Shown: positions 7,094 through 14,315 of the stretch, piece after piece
Position numbering within the stretch: the first letter of the stretch is position 1
Layout: each line of letters opens with the position of its first letter
Assembly (NCBI GenBank): GCA_018725535.1
Contig: QLUS01000023.1
Coordinates: forward strand, 1 to 17,532
Length of the DNA: 17,532 nucleotides
Reading direction: 5' to 3'
From: Bacillota bacterium
Lineage (GTDB): Bacteria; Bacillota; UBA994
Notes under the pieces: model-generated
What the model was told of the DNA's origin: nothing
Seen by the model: the letters and a program-made list of their open reading frames with translations, nothing else
Database searches by the model: none
Translations under genes and position numbers: made by a program

Positions 7094-8130
7094 GATAGCG
7101 CGAGCGCTAAATCCACCGCTGGGGCTGCCCGAGCGCTCATTTGCGTTAGAGCATGCGCCGTGGCGGCTTTTTGTGTTGCGTCCTCGGTTAAGACTCTGTT
7201 GATAACTGCGATAAACTGTTCTCTGCAGAAGCCCTCGCCCCACGGCAGGACCGCACTCTCTAGCCCAAGCCCGGCGAAAAAAGATCGCACTTTCGGGTCG
7301 TAGGCGAGCCCCACTACGGGCGTGCCCACACCAGCCGCGAGGATAGCGGCGTGGAGGCGCATGGCGATGACGACTGTTGCTGAAGCCAGAACAGTGCGCA
7401 GCTCGTCAAGCGAGTTGTAGTTGACTACTGTGCCGCCTAAGTGGCGGGCAAACTCCTCGGCGAGCGGGGCGTCGTCTGGCATATGCATGGGCAAGAAGGC
7501 GTAGCTAAGCGCGTGTTCCGCGGCGAGCTGCTTGAGGGCGGCCAACAGCTCTGCTGCTTGTGCTGCGGCACCGCGGCTTTTTCGCAGGGCAACCACTGCT
7601 AAACGGGGCTCTTTAGGCACCTTGAGCGGTGGGAGAGCCAGCGCGGGGTCAGCAACCAAGCGGGGATGTGCGTAGTGGACGAGCCGCTGCGAGTCCACAT
7701 CGCGCACTGTCACAAGACTTGCGCAGAGCGGCACCAGCACACGCACCAGCGTCCTCGCCCAAAGGGTGCGCAGCGGCCCTACCCCTTGCGCATGGAACAC
7801 CACCGTGCAGCCTTTTGCTTTGGCCGCCACAGCGCGCGACAGCCAAAAGGGGATAATGCGAGGCTCGCCATCTTGTAGCAAGCTCCCGCCGCCGAGGAGC
7901 AGCAGGTCTCCCCGCTTGATGACTTCGGCAAACGCCCGGATACCTGTTAGCCCCGGCAGTACGGGGTAGGCCGTAACGCCATGTACGCGCTCCGTTTCGC
8001 TAGGGTTCCACGAAAACACGCCGATGTCTGTGATGCCGCGCTCGCGCAACAAATGCAGTGTACCCGCGAGTATCGCCTCATCCCCGGCATTGCCCGCCCC
8101 AATAAACCCCATTACATAAACTCTGGTCAC
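7078..8130 (-). CDS. csaB: Polysaccharide pyruvyl transferase CsaB
   Basis: Transfers pyruvate from phosphoenolpyruvate to ManNAc of a lipid-linked wall-polymer precursor, forming the pyruvyl ketal that SLH domains of surface-layer proteins bind. The 350 residues begin MTRVYVMGFIGAGNAGDEA, the typical CsaB opening. DLLLLGGGSLLQD (about 74-86), the mid-protein VFHAQGVGPL and the C-terminal MRLHAAILAAGVGTPVVGLAYDPKVRSF are family hallmarks. The GTG start at 8130 shares GTGA with the upstream glycosyltransferase stop. The SD is weak, so translation probably depends on coupling. The 3' end reaches the tail of the toxin remnant on the other strand, and the stop lies inside it; the last CsaB residues may therefore be derived from that insertion. 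The neighbouring TagA-family gene supplies the ManNAc substrate, which strongly supports the assignment. Confidence 0.94.
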   Translation of the reverse strand: MTRVYVMGFIGAGNAGDEAILAGTLHLLRERGITDIGVFSWNPSETERVHGVTAYPVLPGLTGIRAFAEVIKRGDLLLLGGGSLLQDGEPRIIPFWLSRAVAAKAKGCTVVFHAQGVGPLRTLWARTLVRVLVPLCASLVTVRDVDSQRLVHYAHPRLVADPALALPPLKVPKEPRLAVVALRKSRGAAAQAAELLAALKQLAAEHALSYAFLPMHMPDDAPLAEEFARHLGGTVVNYNSLDELRTVLASATVVIAMRLHAAILAAGVGTPVVGLAYDPKVRSFFAGLGLESAVLPWGEGFCREQFIAVINRVLTEDATQKAATAHALTQMSARAAPAVDLALALSNSHP

Positions 8131-9266
8131 ATGCCATGCACCCGCATTAAGCTTTCCATCTCCCTGACTTTAGCCTCCCAAGTATGTTGTGCCGCGACTG
8201 CCTGCCGTTTGGCGGGTAGCGTCGGTGCCTCGCTAAGAGCGGCGCGCGCTGAATACACCAGCTCCTCGGCTGTGGTAAAGGAGTACACCAGCCCCTCCCA
8301 ACGAATTAGCTCAGGTATTGCCGTCACCAAGACCGGTTTGCCGGCGGCGAAGTACTCGTATAGCTTAATGGGATTCACACTCTGTGTCAGCGCCGTGTCT
8401 TTAAAGGGAATCATGGCTACGTCAAAGTCGGCAAGGTAGCGCGGCAGTTCGCTGTAGGGCGTGAGCCCTCGATAATGCACATTCGGAGGCATATCTGGCC
8501 AAGCGACGCCTAATTCTTTGGGGCCTATCAACAAGAAACTAAGCTCAGGCGCAAGAAAAGCCGCCTCGCGTACCAAGGCGACGTCCACCCAAGGCCCCAA
8601 GCCGCCGTAAAAACCAATAACCGGGCCGGTCAACCCGCTGACGCCTGTTTTGCCCCGGGCAGCGGCGGCGAAGTGCGCGACTTGCGCGCCATTCCCTATG
8701 TATTTGGTGTCCGGCCTAATTCTTTGGCAGTGCTTGACTAAGGCGTCCGAGGAAGCATACACACAGCGCGCACGTCGTAAAAGATCGCGCTCCATGGCCA
8801 GCACAGTCTCTCTCCGCCACAACGGAGACATATCCGCAAAGGCGGCGTGGTCGTCCACGCAGTCGTATGCTTGCGGCCACGGCGCGGGGAAGTCGGCAGT
8901 ACCCGGGAGATGCGTCAACACCCCTGTAGGCTGCCACCCGAGGGCATCTAGCGTCCCGCGCAGGAAGCGCGCGAGATAGCGCTGATTCAGCTTGTTGACA
9001 GCACGCCAGCTATACCCCCCCGGCAAGACCAGTGGAGGGGTAACTACGGCCAAGGCATCCTCTGTAAAGCGCGGCGCGCTGCCAAACGGAAACTTGGCCG
9101 ATTCTTTACGCTTTAGCATCGCCCCCAGACTCGCGCTTGGCTCCACAAACAGGACGCGGGCCCCGTTAGCGACAAACCCCCGCGCTAGCTGCTGGGGGCG
9201 CGCAAAAATGCCGTCCCAAGGCACGGCACTAAACAATACGATTGTACGCACAGGACGCTTAGGCAA
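8127..9266 (-). CDS. Glycosyltransferase, TuaH-like (GT-B fold)
   Basis: Probable cytoplasmic sugar transferase of the wall-polymer pathway. The 379 residues start at a TTG (9266) with an excellent AAGGAGG 8 bases upstream. The opening TIVLFSAVPWDGIFARPQQLA resembles TuaH-type and other glycosyltransferases that begin with an RPQ motif. The GT-B C-terminal half includes PVIGFYGGLGPWVDV, FLLIGPKE, YRGLTPYSELPRYLADFDVAMIPF and NPIKLYEYFAAGKPVL, where Glu-Tyr-Phe-Ala-Ala-Gly is the usual sugar-nucleotide-binding region. The start is 2 bases after the stop of the previous glycosyltransferase gene, and the stop overlaps the csaB start by 4 bases. Donor and acceptor cannot be read from sequence. 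Teichuronic-acid function is not implied; only the family similarity is. Confidence 0.88.
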   Translation of the reverse strand: MPKRPVRTIVLFSAVPWDGIFARPQQLARGFVANGARVLFVEPSASLGAMLKRKESAKFPFGSAPRFTEDALAVVTPPLVLPGGYSWRAVNKLNQRYLARFLRGTLDALGWQPTGVLTHLPGTADFPAPWPQAYDCVDDHAAFADMSPLWRRETVLAMERDLLRRARCVYASSDALVKHCQRIRPDTKYIGNGAQVAHFAAAARGKTGVSGLTGPVIGFYGGLGPWVDVALVREAAFLAPELSFLLIGPKELGVAWPDMPPNVHYRGLTPYSELPRYLADFDVAMIPFKDTALTQSVNPIKLYEYFAAGKPVLVTAIPELIRWEGLVYSFTTAEELVYSARAALSEAPTLPAKRQAVAAQHTWEAKVREMESLMRVHGM

Positions 9267-9268
9267 GG

Positions 9269-10375
9269 TTATCTCCTCCTTGCTGTCAAATCGCTGTAAA
9301 CAGCAGCCGTCTTTTCGGCCATGGCGCGCGCGGTAGCGTGTTCACGGAACCAGCCCTGTCCTGCCTGTGCACGCGCGGCAGCGTCTGACGGCTCCTGCAG
9401 GGACAGGACTATCGCGTCAGCAAGTTGGCGCGCGTCACGTGGCGGCACGAGCAAGCCGTTTGCCTCAGGCACTATAATCTCCGGTATGCCGCCGACGCCA
9501 GTGGCGACTACAGGCACTTTTGCCGCCAATGCTTCTAAGAGCACTATCGGCAACCCTTCCATATCGGAAGACACGACAAATACATTTGATCCGGCCAAAA
9601 TCTGCCTAGCGTCGCGCCGATATCCGGCAAAAACCACAGAACGACTAATGTTAAGCTCTGCCGCCAAGTGTTTAAGCTCTGCTTCAAGCGGGCCATCGCC
9701 TACCAGCACGAGCTTAGACTCGGGCACACGCGCCAATACGTGGGCCTGAGCCTTAAGCAAGATGTCAAACCGCTTGACGGGCACTAGCCGCCCCACTGCG
9801 CATATAACTGGACCGGATTTGAGCCCAAACTCCGCCCGTAGGTCGAGGGGTTCTGCCGTCAGCTCGGCTATGCCGTTGTGAACCACGCTGATACGGTCGC
9901 TTGGTATACCCTGCTTAATCAGGGTAGCACAAAGATCGTGCGACACCGCAATAAAATAGCTAGCCAAACGTCTCGTCAGCTTGTCGACGGCGGAAAACCA
10001 CAAGTTGGGTAGGAAAGCCGAGTAGTCTAAGTCGATGTGGCTATGGACCGTAGTTACGACCAGCGGAATACCCGCAAGCCGCGCAGCGAGGCGGCCGTAA
10101 AAGTTGGCCCTGCCGCCGTGCGTGTGCACTATATCTGGCTTCAGCGCCACCAGCAGGTGCCGAAGGCGTCTAAGCAAAGTCAGCGACATCATGTGTTTTA
10201 CCCCTAGGCAATGTACGGGGATGCCAAGCGCGGATGCCCCCTCAGCCAAGAGACCGGGCGAAAAGACAACGAGCTGCGCCTCTATAGCGAGCTTCCGCAG
10301 TTCGGGCAGCAGCGCAAGGAGGTGACTCTTGCCCCCGCCTGTGTCCCCACCCCCGTTAATGTGCAGCACCTTCAT
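9269..10375 (-). CDS. Glycosyltransferase family 4 protein
   Basis: GT-B sugar transferase, probably adding a residue to the lipid-linked wall polymer. I chose the ATG at 10375 (368 residues): MKVLHINGGGDTGGGKSH is a standard GT4 opening with a glycine-rich loop, and GGAGG lies 11 bases upstream. The longer frame to 10411 lies within the preceding gene. Domain features: KPDIVHTHGGRANFYGRLAAR in the N-terminal Rossmann domain, FIAVSHDLCATLIKQGI, ISVVHNGI (the usual VIPNGID site), AVGRLVPVKRFDIL, LVLVGDGPLEAELK and the EGLPIVLLEALA motif (E-x7-E) of retaining GT4 enzymes. The gene begins inside the end of the DUF5693-type gene (20-base overlap) and ends 2 bases before the next glycosyltransferase. 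Sugar specificity unknown. Confidence 0.92.
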   Translation of the reverse strand: MKVLHINGGGDTGGGKSHLLALLPELRKLAIEAQLVVFSPGLLAEGASALGIPVHCLGVKHMMSLTLLRRLRHLLVALKPDIVHTHGGRANFYGRLAARLAGIPLVVTTVHSHIDLDYSAFLPNLWFSAVDKLTRRLASYFIAVSHDLCATLIKQGIPSDRISVVHNGIAELTAEPLDLRAEFGLKSGPVICAVGRLVPVKRFDILLKAQAHVLARVPESKLVLVGDGPLEAELKHLAAELNISRSVVFAGYRRDARQILAGSNVFVVSSDMEGLPIVLLEALAAKVPVVATGVGGIPEIIVPEANGLLVPPRDARQLADAIVLSLQEPSDAAARAQAGQGWFREHATARAMAEKTAAVYSDLTARRR

Positions 10376-12269
10376 CGTTTGCCAAACCTCCACGTACCTG
10401 TGAAAGGCCATGCGCCGTATATTTAAACAGCAAAGCTACAGCCCCGATGGCCAATAGTCCCAATAGTGTGCCCAGCCACAACCCGTGGAAGACGCGCAGC
10501 AGCGATATGGCCAAGGGCGTGCGTAAATGCATAAAGCTGTTGACTATAGAAACTTGCCCAATTACGGACGCTACTAAGCCCCCCTCAACTATAAGGCGCG
10601 GCAAGCGATGGCGGTAGTACAGCACCGTTAGCAGCACCGGATGCACAAGCATCTCCTTAAAGCGTGGACGCGCGACTAGAGTTTCATCCAGCCAAAAGCG
10701 CAGGTTAAGTTCAAACTGCCCGATGGCGTGCGCGTGCCCGGATCGGAGCAAGTAAATGTAAAAGACTCCTCCCAGAAAAAGCACTGCGGCCAAAGACTTC
10801 CACAGGCCGAAGCGGCGCACTTCGCCGAGCACCTCCTGCGGCAATTGACGTAGGCGCGGCAGCCAGAGCATGGCGGCAAAAAGGATGATCGGCAAGGAGT
10901 ACTGTATTTTTACGCCACGGAAGTAATGGAACTCTTTAATAAACTCCCAGTCGCTGAGATACGCCGCGACCAACAGGGCCAGAGCGGTTGTCGCTAGGTT
11001 AATCAGGAGATAGCCCTGCCACGGGCACTTCCATTCGCGCAGCAGCGCCAAGGCGGCGAAACTCGCGGCCACGGCACCTACCAGCCCAAGGCCAAGCCTT
11101 ACCCAGAGCGCCCAGGGCGTAAACAGGCCACACTGCGCGAGCGCGACACCGAGAAACCCAAGCCACGCCAACACCACAGGAATTTTAGCCTTTAACGCCA
11201 GTACATAGCACAGCAGCCCAATGCCGAGGCCTACCCCGGCTTGCACCCAGGGATGGGGGAAGAAGCGCCGAAAGCCGGCAGCCGAGCCTAGGGTTAAGCC
11301 TAGGCGCTCTACTGCCGCCACAAGATAGCGCACGTAGTGGCTGTTAAAGGCGATATCCGGCTCGCGGAAGAAGGGCCGCATGTAAATGGCGCGCACGTTG
11401 TAGTCGGTAATGGAGTTAATCCACCGCGCTGTCATATTTTCCGGTGTAACGGCCAGGTTATTGGTCTCCGCGCGCGAGATACGGTAAGCGCGCACAATGG
11501 CGGTAGCGTCAGTTAGTACGTCTTCGACGCCGTCAAGCGGCACATAACTTCTCAGCGTGTCGGCGCGCTGCAGCCAGTAGAAAGTAAGCCCGCGCCGCGC
11601 GATTACCTCTTGTAGCAGGTCGCTTCCGGCAAGGTCTTCGGCAATGCGATTGCCGGTAAACATAACCCCGGCAAACTCGCCTGTGTTAAGAAAGTGCGCA
11701 AACTCGGCCGCGGTACTGCCGGAAAAGGGAGAAAACACAGGCATGAAAGTAAGCCCGGCCTCATCTGCCGCAGCCCTAAGGCCGGCAGGGAAGCCAAGCG
11801 AGGAGCGCCGTAAGCGCTCGTAAGGCACTTCTGTATATACTACGTTGCCAAAAACTGTGGTCTGTAGCCTATCCCCTGACAAACGCTTGACCAAAGCGAT
11901 AAGCGGTTCGACCAGCTCAGCGCGCTTTACATGCAGTACAGTCTGGGTCGGGGTAGGCCACCGTAGCCCCAGTTCCTCGGCATAGCCACGGGCTTCAGCC
12001 CCCGCCGCCTTAATGTCAATGTCGCCGAGTGGCACCATATCCCGTAGCGCCACCACATGGCTCGCCACCCCGTAGAGACCCGCTGCCTTAAGCTCATGCA
12101 GGTAGGCCTGCAGGTCTAGTCCCGTCAGGCGCGAGCGGAAGAGAAGCTCTGTTCCGTCCATAAACAGCGCCACTTGCCGGTTCTCGCTTTCCACTTGGTG
12201 ACGCTCTATAAGTATTAGCCCCGCGCACACTAAGCTTAGGAGTACGATTAGGCTCACGACTTTGCGCAA
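10356..12269 (-). CDS. Large membrane protein, DUF5693-type, of the wall-polymer operon
   Basis: Function unknown. The 637 residues match what I recognise as the DUF5693 group often found near csaB in Clostridia (assignment from memory of motif style and context). I chose the TTG at 12269, with GGAG 9 bases upstream. A membrane anchor at residues 4-21 is followed by a long domain predicted outside the cell (about 22-340). Its text (KAAGLYGVASH, AADEAGLTFMPVFSP, repeated beta-alpha-like units) could be a barrel-type fold, but I see no catalytic signature. The C-terminal half has about eight hydrophobic segments (near 342-359, 362-380, 387-410, 418-437, 457-471, 491-508, 560-578, 590-616). The architecture (external domain plus polytopic membrane part), and the absence of any other flippase or polymerase gene in the train, make transport, polymerisation or ligation of the wall polymer plausible. 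That is inference only. The 3' end overlaps the GT4 gene by 20 bases. Confidence 0.72.
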   Translation of the reverse strand: MRKVVSLIVLLSLVCAGLILIERHQVESENRQVALFMDGTELLFRSRLTGLDLQAYLHELKAAGLYGVASHVVALRDMVPLGDIDIKAAGAEARGYAEELGLRWPTPTQTVLHVKRAELVEPLIALVKRLSGDRLQTTVFGNVVYTEVPYERLRRSSLGFPAGLRAAADEAGLTFMPVFSPFSGSTAAEFAHFLNTGEFAGVMFTGNRIAEDLAGSDLLQEVIARRGLTFYWLQRADTLRSYVPLDGVEDVLTDATAIVRAYRISRAETNNLAVTPENMTARWINSITDYNVRAIYMRPFFREPDIAFNSHYVRYLVAAVERLGLTLGSAAGFRRFFPHPWVQAGVGLGIGLLCYVLALKAKIPVVLAWLGFLGVALAQCGLFTPWALWVRLGLGLVGAVAASFAALALLREWKCPWQGYLLINLATTALALLVAAYLSDWEFIKEFHYFRGVKIQYSLPIILFAAMLWLPRLRQLPQEVLGEVRRFGLWKSLAAVLFLGGVFYIYLLRSGHAHAIGQFELNLRFWLDETLVARPRFKEMLVHPVLLTVLYYRHRLPRLIVEGGLVASVIGQVSIVNSFMHLRTPLAISLLRVFHGLWLGTLLGLLAIGAVALLFKYTAHGLSQVRGGLANDEGAAH

Positions 12270-12312
12270 AACACTTCACTCCATACCAAGATAGCTGCCA
12301 GCCGCCGGGCTC

Positions 12313-12417
12313 GTGAAGCATGAACTGTGAATCATGAACTACGGAGGTGGCTGTCCGCTGGCCGCTTTCCGCTGGCCGCTGGCCGCTGTAAGCTGTAAGC
12401 CGTAAGCCGTAAGCAGC
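12313..12417. repeat. In-phase degenerate heptamer array
   Basis: Most of the spacer between the DUF2993 and DUF5693 genes divides without a break into 7-base units. In order on the plus strand: GTGAAGC, ATGAACT, GTGAATC, ATGAACT, ACGGAGG, TGGCTGT, CCGCTGG, CCGCTTT, CCGCTGG, CCGCTGG, CCGCTGT, AAGCTGT, AAGCCGT, AAGCCGT, AAGCAGC. Two unit families are visible: an A/T-rich one (ATGAACT/GTGAATC) and a G/C-rich one that drifts from CCGCTGG to AAGCCGT by single changes. No spacer or long repeat is present, so it is not CRISPR. The role is unknown. It does not contain a convincing promoter or terminator. Confidence 0.85.
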
Positions 12418-12422
12418 GCTGC

Positions 12423-13112
12423 CTATTCCACCACTCGCGCGCGCACAACGAGTTTCCCCCGTTCCATTTTAACATCGATCAGCTCAAGTGGCATAGGTGC
12501 GGCCTTAAGGTCAATGTAAAACTGGTTGTCCTGCAGCAAAGCTTGCACTAGCGCCGCCGGAAGGTCTACGCCCTGCACCTCGACTCGCTCCGGCACAAAG
12601 GCGATTTTCTCTTTCCCAAGGGCTTGGAACTTGCCGTGCACGCGCACGTCAAGGTCGATGTTCTGCAGGGGAATCTTACCGATTACCGCAGCGTTGCCCG
12701 CGTTAATCTGTACGCGCCAGTCCTTTAGTACGGGTATTTTCCCCCGCAAGAAATTGCTTAACTCACCCTCGGCAATCGTCACCTGCACTGTGAGGCGGCC
12801 TTGATTGACAAACCTGAGTTCGCGCCGCATCAGGAGCTGCCGCAGGTTTACTGTTACCTGTTCTACCGCTAGGGTATATTCCTCGGCTGTAAGTCCCCCT
12901 AAGTTAACGCCGCGGGCCACCACTTTAAGCTCCTCAAACTGCCCGAGCAGTAGCCGCAGGGAGGGATATGCGTCTAAGCGGATTTTCACATCGCTCCCTA
13001 AAGTCCTCTGCAGTCCTATTTCCAGTCCCCGCGCAATCAGGCGCGGCGCCGACAGCTCCGCAATCACCACGAGAGCAAACAGTATAGACAAAACGATGGC
13101 GATTTTTTTCAT
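12423..13112 (-). CDS. DUF2993 / LmeA-like envelope lipid-binding protein
   Basis: Predicted secreted or membrane-anchored protein of 229 residues. An ATG at 13112 follows a G-rich SD (GGGGGGAG, close to the start). Residues 5-20 form a hydrophobic signal or anchor. The remainder has the DUF2993 pattern: an early SAPRLIARGLEIGLQRTLG, a YPSLRLLLGQFEELKV segment, alternating beta strands, and a late LPLELIDV-like end (here MPLELIDVKMERGKLVV). In mycobacteria a member of this family (LmeA) binds phospholipid and supports lipomannan synthesis. By analogy this one may handle lipid-linked glycans outside the membrane, fitting the neighbouring wall-polymer genes, but that link is inference. It lies 61 bases after prfB with no visible terminator, so it is probably cotranscribed with secA-prfB. 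Family call fairly confident from motif style; no catalytic residues expected. Confidence 0.75.
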   Translation of the reverse strand: MKKIAIVLSILFALVVIAELSAPRLIARGLEIGLQRTLGSDVKIRLDAYPSLRLLLGQFEELKVVARGVNLGGLTAEEYTLAVEQVTVNLRQLLMRRELRFVNQGRLTVQVTIAEGELSNFLRGKIPVLKDWRVQINAGNAAVIGKIPLQNIDLDVRVHGKFQALGKEKIAFVPERVEVQGVDLPAALVQALLQDNQFYIDLKAAPMPLELIDVKMERGKLVVRARVVE

Positions 13113-13173
13113 CGGACTCCCCCCTACTTATGTGCTCATTGTGGGAATATTCCACAGAGACAGGGGAATCCCT

Positions 13174-14299
13174 TTATTGTTTTAGGCCTCGGTTGCGCTC
13201 CGCTTGCCAGCGCAAGAAACTCGCAATAAAAGTGTCCAGCGCGCCGTCCATCACCGCCATTACGTTGCCAGTCTCCGTATTCGTACGGTGATCCTTCACC
13301 ATATTGTAGGGGTGAAAGACGTAGCTGCGAATTTGGTTGCCCCAAGCGATTTCGCCTGCGTCTCCGCGTAGGCGATCGACTTCCTGCTGCTGCGCGCGGA
13401 GTTTCCGCTCCATGAGTTTGCTCCTGAGCATCTTCAGCGCGGTAGTCTTGTTGTTGAGTTGCGAGCGCTCATTCTGGCACTGCACCACGATGCCGGTCGG
13501 CAGGTGGGTAATGCGCACGGCTGAGTCGGTCTTGTTGACGCTTTGCCCGCCTGCGCCGCTGCTGCGGTAGGTGTCAATGCGCAAGTCTTCGGCTACGATC
13601 TCAATTTCGGTGTCCGCGGGGATTTCCGGCAGTACCGATACAGAGGCAAAGGAAGTATGGCGGCGAATGGCGGCATCGAAAGGAGAAAGGCGCACTAAAC
13701 GATGCACGCCGCGTTCGGCCTGTAGATACCCGTAAGCCATTTCTCCCTTTACTAGGAGGGAAACACTCTTAAGGCCAGCTTCCTCGCCCGCCAGATAATC
13801 GAGCACTTCCACATTAAAGCCCACGCGCTCGCAGTAGCGTATGTACATGCGCATCAGCATGGCTGCCCAATCCTGCGAGTCAACACCGCCCGCGCCGGGG
13901 TGAAGCTCTAAGATGGCGCTCCGGCTGTCGTAGGGACCGGAGAGAAGCAGGCTAAGTTCAAGCTGTGACGCACGCTCAGCAACCTCCGGCAATCGCCGCG
14001 CCGCCTCGCTTAACGCGTCTTCGTCCCCTAGCTCCTCGGCCAAGGCAATCAGCTCGGTGAGGTCAGCCGCTGCGCGCGCGAGTGCAGACCATCTTTCTAC
14101 TGCGCCGCGGAGTTGCGTTAGGCTAGTGAGTACAGCTTGTGCCGTGCTCTGCGCCTGCCAGAAGTCAGGGGCTAGCATCTGTTCTTCTAAGGATTTGATG
14201 CGTGATTGCTTTGCCTCTAGGTCAAAGAGACCCCCGGAGTGCTTGGGTCTTAGCTTGCAGTCGTTCCGCTTGTTGGCGTAATTCTACGGCGTTTAACAC
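13174..14299 (-). CDS. prfB: Peptide chain release factor 2 (two frames joined by programmed +1 frameshift)
   Basis: Class I release factor for UGA and UAA stops. Translation starts at the GTG at 14299 (AAGGAGG 6 bases upstream) and reads 25 codons to CTT at 14227-14225, followed by an in-frame TGA. A +1 shift skips the base at 14224 and continues GAC CTA GAG through to the stop at 13174, for a total of 374 residues. This numbering puts the stop-reading SPF motif at 205-207 and the peptidyl-hydrolysis GGQ motif at 250-252, exactly as in E. coli RF2, which confirms the start and the shift. The coiled N-terminal domain, HPGAGGVDSQDW and RSSGAGGQSVNKT are all intact. The gene starts 16 bases after the secA stop; secA-prfB is a conserved Bacillota gene pair. 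Production is self-limiting: low RF2 makes ribosomes pause at the UGA and shift. Confidence 0.97.
14221..14235 (-). promoter_or_regulatory. prfB: prfB programmed +1 frameshift site
   Basis: On the minus strand the sequence is GGGGGTCTCTTTGAC: an internal SD-like G run (14235-14231), a 3-base spacer, the slippery CTT (14227-14225) and UGA followed by C (14224-14221). Spacing and slippery codon are the same as in the classical E. coli element. It is the 26th codon of the first frame. RF2 shortage should favour slippage from CUU to UUU and synthesis of full-length RF2. Confidence 0.97.
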
Positions 14300-14315
14300 A
14301 GTGTTCCTCCTTAGG

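Noticed and set aside
6818..7303. Plus-strand frame as an intact RelE/ParE toxin gene
   Set aside because: The toxin's N-terminal helix is replaced by antitoxin sequence, the stop is lost and no partner antitoxin gene is present, so an active toxin is unlikely.
12313..12417. Heptamer run considered as a CRISPR or as a minisatellite within a gene
   Set aside because: Units are 7 bases without spacers, and no open frame of a real gene covers it, so neither explanation fits.
13141..13155. Near-palindrome GTGGGAATATTCCAC between prfB and DUF2993
   Set aside because: A single short inverted repeat with no T run and no flanking promoter; could be an operator but nothing else supports it.
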